The notes beneath the pieces were generated by a model. The model was not told where the DNA came from. It ran no database searches and worked only from the letters and a program-made list of their open reading frames with translations. From positions 1 to 24,810 of IMG/VR virus record IMGVR_UViG_3300046543_000241: a DNA stretch of 24,810 nucleotides; one strand, 5' to 3'. The position numbers and the translations under genes were made by a program. Every line of letters starts with the position of its first letter. Position 1 is the stretch's first letter. This stretch comes from a virus. Below, piece after piece: positions 16,949-22,233 of the stretch.

Positions 16949-17727
16949 TGGATTACGAAAAGATCATTCTCGCTATCGCGCCCAACAGCAAAGCGGCGAT
17001 CCGCTCCGGGTTCGCGGCATCGATGGCCGATTGTATCACGCGCGCTGATCTTTCGAGCAAACTGCGGTTGGCGCATTTCATTTCCCAGTGCGCGCACGAA
17101 TCGGCCGGCATTACGACCACGACCGAATTCGCGAGCGGCCGCGCCTATGAGGGGCGAAAAGACCTCGGCAACATCATTGCGGGCGATGGCCCTGCATTCA
17201 AGGGGCGCGGATTAATTCAAAATACTGGAAGGGCCAACTATTCCAGGCTCGCCAAAGTCTTCGGCGTCGATTTCGTCTCGCAACCCGCCAAGATGGCGAC
17301 CTTCCCTTGGGCCGCGACCACGGCGGCGCAATACTGGAAAGATCGCAGTCTTAACGTCTCGGCCGATAAGGACGACATCCGTGCCGTGACATTGCGCGTC
17401 AATGGCGGTTACAACGGCCTCGCCTCGCGCCAAGCTTATCTCGCCAAGGCTAAGCACGCCTTATCCGACCTCAAGGGCTCGCTAATCGCAGGCGCTGCCG
17501 TCGAGACACAGAAAGCCATGACCAAGGCCAAGGTCGCGGTTGCGCCCGCTACGGCGTCAGCCGCCTCGCTCGCCAGCCTGCATCCAGCCGCACAAAGCCC
17601 CGTCCCGTCTATCGTGATCGTCGCGCTGGTCGCGGCCTGCGTTGGATGCGCCGTCGCGCTCGTCGTCGCCATCAATCGTCACAACAGAACCGCTGCTGAA
17701 TTGACCACCGCCGCAAACGGAGTTTGA
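16948..17727 (+). CDS. GH19-type endolysin with C-terminal transmembrane helix
   Basis: The enzyme is expected to cut the glycan strands of peptidoglycan at the end of infection. Residues 1-175 match phage GH19 (chitinase-like) lysins: an AHESAG site with H50/E51 (likely catalytic acid), a second Glu in AYEGRKDLGN (E68), and the signature GRGLIQNTGRANY (86-98), followed by a substrate-cleft region ending in VNGGYNGLASRQAYL. No N-terminal signal peptide is visible. An Ala-rich linker (about 185-218) leads to a single hydrophobic helix at about 219-243 (SIVIVALVAACVGCAVALVV) and a short polar end. The C-terminal anchor is atypical for a holin-dependent endolysin. Confidence 0.85.
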   Translation: MDYEKIILAIAPNSKAAIRSGFAASMADCITRADLSSKLRLAHFISQCAHESAGITTTTEFASGRAYEGRKDLGNIIAGDGPAFKGRGLIQNTGRANYSRLAKVFGVDFVSQPAKMATFPWAATTAAQYWKDRSLNVSADKDDIRAVTLRVNGGYNGLASRQAYLAKAKHALSDLKGSLIAGAAVETQKAMTKAKVAVAPATASAASLASLHPAAQSPVPSIVIVALVAACVGCAVALVVAINRHNRTAAELTTAANGV

Positions 17728-17730
17728 TCT

Positions 17731-18264
17731 ATGGCATTTGATATTTCAACCCTTGCTCCGGTTGCTGAGGCCCTGGCGAAAGCTGGCGCGCCGATCCTGT
17801 CAAAGCTCGTCGGAACCGTTCTCCCCTTCCCGGCCAATTTGATCGCCTCGACCGTCATCAATGGGCTGTCATCGGCATTTGGGGCATCGGCGGATGATCC
17901 TGGCGCTCTCGCGGACGCCATCAACAAAGACCCGGATGCTGTCGCCAAGGTTAACAGCGTGGCGCAAGCCCATGCTGACGACATTGCCGCAGCCCTCGCC
18001 GCCGACAAGCAGCAAACCGATATTAACGCCAAGGAAGCGGAAAGCCCGTCTCTATTCATTGCCGGATGGAGGCCGAGTCTCGGCTGGTCGCTTGGCGCGA
18101 TGGTCACTTGGCAGTGGGTGGCTACGATGTGGCACGGCCCATTGATCGAGGCATCAGTATATAATGTGTCGTTGGGCATCCTCGGAACGCTGATCGGCGC
18201 ACGCACCATCGAAAAATGGAAGGGCGTAGCAACGCCGGCAATCGCCGCAATCCACAAGAAGTAA
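17731..18264 (+). CDS. Holin, three-transmembrane GTA type
   Basis: A 177-residue protein resembling the GTA_holin_3TM family, which permeabilises the inner membrane to release endolysin in alphaproteobacterial phages and gene transfer agents. A hydrophobic segment lies at about 22-50, followed by a polar, Asp/Ala-rich middle (52-105). The family-typical AGWRPSLGW stands at 111-119, with membrane segments at about 116-135 and 144-158. The C-terminus is basic (IEKWKGVATPAIAAIHKK). It begins 3 bases after the endolysin stop. The motif and topology make this call fairly secure. Confidence 0.85.
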   Translation: MAFDISTLAPVAEALAKAGAPILSKLVGTVLPFPANLIASTVINGLSSAFGASADDPGALADAINKDPDAVAKVNSVAQAHADDIAAALAADKQQTDINAKEAESPSLFIAGWRPSLGWSLGAMVTWQWVATMWHGPLIEASVYNVSLGILGTLIGARTIEKWKGVATPAIAAIHKK

Positions 18265-18266
18265 GC

Positions 18267-18301
18267 GAGACGCGCCGATCTTCGCAGGGCCGGCGCGCCT
18301 C
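18267..18301 (+). other. Stem-loop after the holin gene, no T-tract
   Basis: GAG-A-CGCGCCG (18267-18277) pairs with CGGCGCG-C-CTC (18291-18301): a 7-bp GC stem extended by 3 bp beyond an A/C mismatch, with a 13-base loop. No run of T follows, so intrinsic termination is not expected. It may stabilise the lysis mRNA or limit read-through into the next gene. Confidence 0.45.
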
Positions 18302-18331
18302 TGACCCTCTGGCTTGGAAGGACCGAACCAA

Positions 18332-18388
18332 ATGGCTGTGCAAGAGCATATTCCCGACCCGTTAATTTTTCATCTTCGCGTTTCGTAG
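18332..18388 (+). CDS. Possible 18-aa leader peptide
   Basis: An 18-codon frame (MAVQEHIPDPLIFHLRVS) has a strong binding site, GGAAGGA at 18315-18321, 10 bases before the ATG. Its TAG (18386-18388) overlaps the AGGGG that appears to serve the next gene at 18401. The layout would fit translational coupling from a leader. Such a short frame can occur by chance, so only the arrangement is firm. Confidence 0.35.
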   Translation: MAVQEHIPDPLIFHLRVS

Positions 18389-18400
18389 GGGATGCCCGGA

Positions 18401-18784
18401 ATGAACCCCTCATCCGCCTCGGAAATCGGCCGCATATTGGACAATGCGTCCGATATTGGGCGGCTCAAGGAACAATCTGACGCCTCCAAACAAGATAGGC
18501 GCGATATTTGGGAAAGCATCGGGGCATTGCGTAATATTGCGGCGCAAAACGGCCTTATCTTGTCGAAAATCACCGACTTGAGCCACGGACAAGAGGCTTT
18601 GACTGAAAAGTTGACGGCGCACGAAAACAAGATCGACCAGCGACTGACTGCGCTTGAGCGTCGTGATGAGCGCGGCAAGGGCGCGATGGCGGTACTGCTA
18701 GTCATCGCCGGGGCATTCGGATCGGGATTCGCCATCGTCGCGCAATGGGCCTTGAGCCATTTCTGGCCGAGTCACAATCAATAA
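18401..18784 (+). CDS. Coiled-coil protein with C-terminal membrane anchor (XhlA-like outline)
   Basis: A 127-residue protein from the ATG at 18401; the in-frame ATG at 18392 touches the AGGGG (18387-18391), whereas 18401 lies 9 bases beyond it, so the second is preferred. Residues about 5-90 are polar helix with heptad character (ITDLSHGQEALTEKLTAHEN, IDQRLTALERRDER). One hydrophobic helix follows at about 93-115 (AVLLVIAGAFGSGFAIVAQW), then a short tail. This coiled-coil/anchor layout resembles XhlA- or DUF1515-type phage proteins near holins. A lysis-accessory role is inferred from order. Confidence 0.65.
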   Translation: MNPSSASEIGRILDNASDIGRLKEQSDASKQDRRDIWESIGALRNIAAQNGLILSKITDLSHGQEALTEKLTAHENKIDQRLTALERRDERGKGAMAVLLVIAGAFGSGFAIVAQWALSHFWPSHNQ

Positions 18785-18833
18785 GCATTTCCCGCGCCCC
18801 AGGCCATAGGCCGCAACCCCGAGAGGGGGACGC

Positions 18834-20102
18834 ATGACCGGAATAGCCCTTACTGACGAACAGATCGCCGAAACCCTCGCCGCCATTGAAGCAACCCGCA
18901 ACCCTGACGGGTCGATCAATAAATCCGCCGCTGCACGGCATCTCAACGATATGCGCCGAACTACCCTGCAAAGCCGGTTGAAAAACATCGCGGCCAAGGG
19001 GCTTTTGGGCTTCGCGCCGGTCATGCCCGGATTTGAAGTCTCGCGGGTTTCGAGCCAACTCGATGCCGATGGCGAGGTGCAAAAGACATTCGTCCAGCAA
19101 AAGCGCGAGGCCGGCGAAAAGTTCGCGCTCCCACAGGGCCATATCGTCAAGGGCGTTTCAAGCCTTGTGGACGCCGAAGGCCGCGTCGTCCAGTCTTGGG
19201 TCAAGACGCGCGATGGCATCAACCCGCGCCTATTCGTTGATGATCTGGCTGCGCATTTCGCCAACTTCAAGCCATGCGCTCAGCCGACAAGGGCGCCGGC
19301 CGCAAAATACGAGGATTTGCTTGCACTATACCCTTGGGGCGATCCGCATTTCGGCGTTCATTGCTGGGAGGGAGACGCTGCCGAAAACTGGGATTTGAAA
19401 ATTGGCGCCCGCGTCATGCTTGAGACGTTCGGCAAGGTCGCAGATCGGACGCCGAAAACGGAACGGGCGATCCTTTTAATCGGGGGCGACACCCTCCACG
19501 CAGATTCAAACGAAAACAAAACCGCGCGCAGCGGAAATGCTCTGCAAGTCGATGGCCGTTACCCAAAGGTTCTGTTAAAAGCCTGCGACACGATTGTTGA
19601 AGTCGCAAATTTGCTATTGCAAAACCATCGTATTATCGAAATAATCACGCTTCCAGGTAATCACGACGAGCACGCAAGTTACGCAATTTCGTTTTTTCTT
19701 CATGCGTGGTTCCGAAATGATCCGCGCGTTATTGTTGATATTTCTCCAGCGATCCACCGTTACCGCCTTTTTGGGAGGGTAATGCTTGGAATGACACACA
19801 CGCACACGACCAAGCTTAAGGACATGCCGGGCGTTATGGCTGCGCGTGAGCCTGAAATGTGGGGACTTGCCAGACACCGCTTCGCCCACGGCTTCCATAA
19901 GCACATAACGCAAGTCGGCATCACCGAAGGCCGGGGATGCATTACGGAATGTCATCAGATCATGGCGCCCGGCGACGCTTGGCATTGGGGAGAGGGCTAC
20001 GACGCAGGACGCTCGCTTAAGTCGATCATCTATGACCGCGAGGGCGGCGAGGACGGGCGGTCCACCGTGACCGTCTTGCCCGCGAGGAAGAACGCCGCGT
20101 GA
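18834..20102 (+). CDS. Winged-helix plus metallophosphoesterase-fold phage protein
   Basis: A 422-residue two-part protein. Residues about 5-60 resemble a helix-turn-helix (AETLAAIEATRN...KSAAARHLNDMRRTTLQSRLK). The C-terminal half carries the calcineurin-like phosphoesterase pattern: GDPHFG (169-174), GGDTLHAD (217-224), GNHDEH (275-280), then THTH (321-324) and HGFHKH (352-357), which may supply the later metal-binding histidines. The enzyme should bind two metal ions and cut phosphoesters; substrate is unknown, and a nucleic-acid substrate is plausible given the HTH. Related genes in alphaproteobacterial prophages are often called phosphoesterase or hypothetical. GAGAGGGG lies before the ATG. 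Confidence 0.78.
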   Translation: MTGIALTDEQIAETLAAIEATRNPDGSINKSAAARHLNDMRRTTLQSRLKNIAAKGLLGFAPVMPGFEVSRVSSQLDADGEVQKTFVQQKREAGEKFALPQGHIVKGVSSLVDAEGRVVQSWVKTRDGINPRLFVDDLAAHFANFKPCAQPTRAPAAKYEDLLALYPWGDPHFGVHCWEGDAAENWDLKIGARVMLETFGKVADRTPKTERAILLIGGDTLHADSNENKTARSGNALQVDGRYPKVLLKACDTIVEVANLLLQNHRIIEIITLPGNHDEHASYAISFFLHAWFRNDPRVIVDISPAIHRYRLFGRVMLGMTHTHTTKLKDMPGVMAAREPEMWGLARHRFAHGFHKHITQVGITEGRGCITECHQIMAPGDAWHWGEGYDAGRSLKSIIYDREGGEDGRSTVTVLPARKNAA

Positions 20103-20105
20103 TCA

Positions 20106-20282
20106 ATGCAGGACGATTCCATTGTGTTCTTTAAATATGTGCGGCGCGACGACGTTCCGCGATACCTAGAGGCTGGCTGGATCGTCTGCCAGATAACCAG
20201 CGTCTGCCACCATGATTTTTATGCCGTAGCAATGGAATGGGCGCAGCCTGGCGAGCCGCCCGCAATGGACGAGATTAAATGA
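20106..20282 (+). CDS. Small phage protein, unknown (58 aa)
   Basis: A 58-residue frame starting 3 bases after the phosphoesterase stop and ending in an ATGA overlap with the next gene, so it is firmly embedded in the operon. The sequence has FFKYVRRDDVPRYLEAGW, then CHHDFYAVAMEW. The GW...HH..Y...M.W pattern recurs in short proteins of rhizobial and other phages. No catalytic role is known; the paired histidines and cysteines could bind a metal, but this is a guess. Confidence 0.7.
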   Translation: MQDDSIVFFKYVRRDDVPRYLEAGWIVCQITSVCHHDFYAVAMEWAQPGEPPAMDEIK

Positions 20283-20557
20283 CGAGCAAACACGATGTTT
20301 TGGACATGGCGAAAGCGGCTGTTGGCGACCGCGGGCTGAACTATGGCCGACCGGAAGCAAACTTTGATCGTGTCGCCGCCCGCTGGCGGGTTCACCTGTC
20401 CAACCGATTCGGCGTCGATGTCGCGATTGATGGCGCATCTGTCGCCCTGATGATGGTGGATCTCAAGATCGCCAGGCTTGAGAACGCGCCTGCGCATCTC
20501 GATAGCTGGGTGGACGGGGCGGGATATTTCGCATGTGGCGCGGAGATCGCAACATAA
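20279..20557 (+). CDS. DUF6378-like phage protein (92 aa)
   Basis: A 92-residue protein with the pattern of the DUF6378 family found in many phages: DRGLNYGRPEANFDRVAARW near residues 17-36, then a central VALMMVDLKIARL helix, and a closing HLDSWVDGAGYFACGAEIA. The function of that family is not known to me. It overlaps the previous stop by four bases (ATGA) and is the last well supported gene before the late terminator. Confidence 0.75.
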   Translation: MTSKHDVLDMAKAAVGDRGLNYGRPEANFDRVAARWRVHLSNRFGVDVAIDGASVALMMVDLKIARLENAPAHLDSWVDGAGYFACGAEIAT

Positions 20558-20567
20558 GGGGCAGCCA

Positions 20568-20699
20568 ATGGATGACGCTTACGAATGCTCACCTTCGGCG
20601 GAAATTGCCGAGGCGGCTTGCGCCGTAGCCGCTCAATACTCCGCGCTCGGCCCGCCTCGGTTCACGCCGGGGCGGTTTTTTTTGCGTTCACGTGCCTAA
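20568..20699 (+). CDS. Possible 43-aa protein running through the terminator
   Basis: An ATG at 20568 follows AAGGGG (20556-20561) at good spacing and opens a 43-codon frame (MDDAYECSPSAEIAEAACAV...). The last third is encoded by the terminator stem and its T-run (the FFL in GRFFLRS), and it ends in the convergent - strand gene. The start signal is convincing, but the C-terminus looks accidental, so the frame may be real, decaying, or a translated 3' leader. Confidence 0.4.
   Translation: MDDAYECSPSAEIAEAACAVAAQYSALGPPRFTPGRFFLRSRA
20652..20683 (+). terminator. Strong Rho-independent terminator of the late operon
   Basis: CCGCCTCGG (20652-20660) pairs over 9 bp, with one T-G pair, with CCGGGGCGG (20667-20675) around a TTCACG loop, followed by eight T (20676-20683). 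On the - strand no T-run follows, so it acts rightward only. It closes the structural/lysis transcript just before the convergent accessory operon. Confidence 0.93.
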
Positions 20700-20939
20700 T
20701 GCCCATGTTGCTTCTACTCGTTCCAGCCTTGCCGTCTCTAGCCTATTGAGAAGATCGAATGCGTCTTGCGGGCTAATCGCCGCTTTCGCTTCCTCATAGG
20801 CGGCGATGGCGGCGCGGGCCTGCTCCCTGAGTTTGTCTTTAATATATGCCGGCTGCATCTCGAACGGGAACGCAGGCTGCCAGGCTTCCCACATCACAGC
20901 TGCAACCTTATCCACAATCCCCGTGTCAATCTCGCTCAT
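20688..20939 (-). CDS. MSEID-family small accessory protein A (83 aa)
   Basis: The start is set at 20939 because the neighbouring paralogue begins with the same sequence; the longer frame reaching 21038 only reads the neighbour out of frame. The 83-residue protein has an N-terminal MSEIDTGIVDKVAAVMWEAW helix, a linker, an ARAAIAAYEEAKAA helix (about 45-58), and a LLNRLETARLERVE helix. This MS/TEI-...-A-AAI/LAAY pattern is typical of many small uncharacterised proteins in alphaproteobacterial phages. It is the last gene of a leftward operon and overlaps its neighbour by 14 bases. Confidence 0.68.
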   Translation of the reverse strand: MSEIDTGIVDKVAAVMWEAWQPAFPFEMQPAYIKDKLREQARAAIAAYEEAKAAISPQDAFDLLNRLETARLERVEATWALGT

Positions 20940-21231
20940 GGCGCTCAACTTTCTGCGTCGCGCGGGCGCGGATGGCGGCGGCAACTTGGCGGCAAGCAAA
21001 CCGCTCCCTGAATGATGATAAGGGCTGCTCCGTCTCATAATGCAGGCTTAGGAAATCCGATTCCAGCCGTTCAGCCGCCTTCGCACATTCATCCCTCTCG
21101 GCAAGAACATAGAATGATTTATAGGCGGCGATAGCGGCGTGGGCGAGTTCAGGGATTGAAATTTCATTGTTTATCCCCTCCCTGATGATATCCACGACCT
21201 TCTCCACAATCCCCGCGTCAATCTCGCTCAT
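20926..21231 (-). CDS. MSEID-family small accessory protein B (101 aa)
   Basis: A 101-residue paralogue of the next gene. Both begin MSEIDxGIVxKV, and both carry an A-AAIAAY helix (here HAAIAAYKSF). The C-terminal half differs: AERDECAKAAERLESDFLSL, then RERFACRQVAAAIRARAT. That half resembles other small phage proteins that end in an AAxIRA helix. The first 35 bases of the two genes are nearly identical, which points to duplication. Start and stop overlap both neighbours, consistent with coupled translation. Function unknown. Confidence 0.7.
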   Translation of the reverse strand: MSEIDAGIVEKVVDIIREGINNEISIPELAHAAIAAYKSFYVLAERDECAKAAERLESDFLSLHYETEQPLSSFRERFACRQVAAAIRARATQKVERHERD

Positions 21232-21395
21232 TTCGCAGCCTTTCTCTTTTCCCTATCTTGCGCGTCGGCCAAATTCAGACCAGCCATGCGGAGCCACGCC
21301 GACACGGTCAGGCCCTTTTCGCGGGCTGCGGATTGATACCGCGCGAACTCATCGGGGTTCACGCGGATCGTTATTGGCTTGCGGGGTTCGGTCAT
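21228..21395 (-). CDS. Ribbon-helix-helix protein, CopG/MobC-like (55 aa)
   Basis: A 55-residue protein, easily missed because it is short. It begins MTEPRKPITIRVNPDEFARY: a basic beta strand (ITIRVN) followed by two helices (DEFARYQSAAREKG; TVSAWLRMAGLNL) and a Lys-rich tail. The strand-helix-helix layout with the TVSAWLRMA helix matches small ribbon-helix-helix DNA-binding proteins and the N-terminal region of MobC. It overlaps both neighbours by ATGA, so it lies in the operon with the MSEID proteins. It could regulate this operon or bind the nearby palindrome; that is inferred. Confidence 0.75.
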   Translation of the reverse strand: MTEPRKPITIRVNPDEFARYQSAAREKGLTVSAWLRMAGLNLADAQDREKRKAAK

Positions 21396-21652
21396 TGGGC
21401 GGCAATCGTCTTAACGATCTTTTCCGAAATGGAAAGTTTGCGAGCGCCTTTCGGCGTGAAGCGCGGCTTGCTTTCAAGCCGAAGAACACGCGCGTCTGTC
21501 ATGCTGATCGGATTGCCGTTGTCGTCTTCGGTAACGAGTAAAAGCGCTCGGGCTTCCTCCTCCGCCTGCTCTTGCGTCGCAAACCTCCCAATAGGGCCAA
21601 ACCAATCGTTAAGGTCTGAATGGAAAACCTGAAGGAAATAATGGACAGACAT
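21392..21652 (-). CDS. Small accessory protein, unknown (86 aa)
   Basis: The ATG at 21652 is chosen because GGAG and AAGG lie just upstream on this strand (GGAGTAAGGTA-ATG); the 12-codon longer form would need a TTG start with no site. The 86-residue product starts MSVHYFLQVFHSDLNDWFGP, with an acidic helical middle (FATQEQAEEEARALLLVTED). It ends with a basic segment and the helix KLSISEKIVKTIAAQ. It looks like a small cytoplasmic protein of a phage early operon. First gene of the leftward operon 21652-20688. Confidence 0.7.
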   Translation of the reverse strand: MSVHYFLQVFHSDLNDWFGPIGRFATQEQAEEEARALLLVTEDDNGNPISMTDARVLRLESKPRFTPKGARKLSISEKIVKTIAAQ

Positions 21653-21676
21653 TACCTTACTCCGTTTCGATGATTC

Positions 21677-21705
21677 AATATGCCGCAAAACGTAATACGA
21701 AGCAA
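21677..21705 (-). promoter_or_regulatory. Candidate sigma-70-like promoter for the leftward accessory operon
   Basis: On the - strand TTGCTT (21705-21700) and CATATT (21682-21677) are separated by 17 bases, and the start codon at 21652 lies about 25 bases beyond the -10. The boxes match the consensus at only three to four positions each. Rated as possible; alphaproteobacterial promoters diverge, so this is weak evidence. Confidence 0.3.
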
Positions 21706-21734
21706 GCGTTATCTTGAACCCTCCATCCGAAAGT

Positions 21735-21759
21735 CAGGTTCATATGAACCTCAGAGCAC
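21735..21759. repeat. Palindromic repeat, copy 1 (left of att core)
   Basis: Contains the perfect 16-bp palindrome AGGTTCATATGAACCT (21736-21751), extended by TCAGAGCAC. The 25-base unit matches the copy at 21930-21954 at 22 of 25 positions. It stands 40 bases from the att core, so it is a candidate integrase/excisionase arm site or an operator for the ribbon-helix-helix protein. Confidence 0.7.
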
Positions 21760-21790
21760 ATTATTTTTCGGGAGAAAATCGTTTGTTTTC

Positions 21791-21835
21791 TGGTGCTGCG
21801 AGAGAGGATTGAACTCTCGACCTCTCCATTACCAA
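21791..21835 (-). other. Phage attachment-site core: 3' part of tRNA-Thr(GGT)
   Basis: Reading the - strand, 21835 to 21791 gives a tRNA 3' portion: anticodon loop TTGGTAA (anticodon GGT), the 3' anticodon strand TGGAG, variable AGGTC, a perfect T arm GAGAG-TTCAATC-CTCTC, the acceptor 3' strand TCGCAGC and the ACCA end. The 5' anticodon strand does not pair fully, and no complete D arm or 5' acceptor strand is present. It is therefore a fragment of about 45 bases, not a working tRNA gene. This is the usual form of a tRNA-targeting attP/attL core. The integrase gene lies about 400 bases away. Exact core limits cannot be set without the host tRNA gene. Confidence 0.85.
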
Positions 21836-21865
21836 AAGAGCTATCCGGCCTTTATTCACGCTATG

Positions 21866-21930
21866 TTTGCGCCATGTGCGCTTTGTGTTCATGTATCAGC
21901 GCCATCTAAATGGCTTTGCGCCATGTGCGC
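21866..21930. repeat. Direct repeats TTTGCGCCATGTGCGC (putative arm-type sites)
   Basis: The 16-mer occurs identically at 21866-21881 and 21915-21930, a 49-base period, with an extra GCGCCAT between them (21899-21905). Spacing is close to five helical turns, so bound proteins could face the same side of the DNA. The second copy abuts the second palindrome. Integrase arm binding is the leading interpretation, unproven. Confidence 0.7.
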
Positions 21931-21954
21931 AGGTTCAAGTGAACCTCAGATCAC
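21930..21954. repeat. Palindromic repeat, copy 2 (right of att core)
   Basis: AGGTTCAAGTGAACCT (21931-21946) matches the left palindrome except at its two central bases, and both are followed by TCAGAxCAC. It lies just past the stop of the gene at 21951-22223, and its last bases overlap that stop. Confidence 0.7.
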
Positions 21955-22223
21955 TCCATATTTCCTTCGATCTGGATTACGGTCGCAAATGGGTTTTCAA
22001 GACCAAGGCCAATATGCGGGCCAAATGTGCTCATCAAGTCCCAAAGCTGCCATCTTGACCAACTACCCTCGTCTTCGTTTGGGAGGTTCGGACCGTTCAA
22101 TTTCGGGAATGATTTTTTCAAATTCGCAAAATTCTCCCGTATGATTTCCCTTCCGTGATCGGTCAGTTGCACAAGAACATAATTATTTATGTTGAATGTT
22201 GTCCACGCCTTAGTCTTACTCAT
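21951..22223 (-). CDS. Conserved small phage protein, unknown (90 aa)
   Basis: The ATG at 22223 is preferred over a TTG two codons earlier because GAGGG lies 7 bases before it. The 90-residue product reads MSKTKAWTTFNINNYVLVQL, then LTDHGREIIRENF, then WSRWQLWDLMSTFGPHIGLG and ENPFATVIQIE. The NNYV..QLTDHGR and W-QLWDLM--FGPHI motifs recur in a widespread family of small phage proteins whose role is not known to me. It follows the integrase by 10 bases on the same strand. Confidence 0.75.
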   Translation of the reverse strand: MSKTKAWTTFNINNYVLVQLTDHGREIIRENFANLKKSFPKLNGPNLPNEDEGSWSRWQLWDLMSTFGPHIGLGLENPFATVIQIEGNME

Positions 22224-22233
22224 ATCCAATCCC

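Larger units (their letters stand above)
21653..21950. other. Non-coding attP region
   Basis: About 300 bases without a convincing gene. It holds the tRNA-derived core (21791-21835), palindromic repeats on both sides (21735-21759 and 21930-21954), and a 16-base direct repeat TTTGCGCCATGTGCGC at 21866-21881 and 21915-21930, with a further GCGCCAT at 21899. A GCCAT-CTAA-ATGGC inverted repeat lies at 21901-21914. Core plus repeated arm elements is the layout of a tyrosine-integrase attP. Confidence 0.75.

Noticed and set aside
18267-18301. Rho-independent terminator after the holin
   Set aside because: A GC stem is present, but no T-run follows and the downstream genes continue on the same strand with close spacing.
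17679-18413. 244-codon - strand frame opposite the holin
   Set aside because: Antisense to a well supported three-helix holin and the end of the endolysin, with no start signal; its hydrophobic parts follow from the opposite strand.
21791-21850. A complete, functional tRNA-Thr gene
   Set aside because: T arm, anticodon loop and CCA are intact, but a full D arm and the 5' acceptor strand are missing and the 5' anticodon strand pairs poorly. It is a fragment used as an att core.
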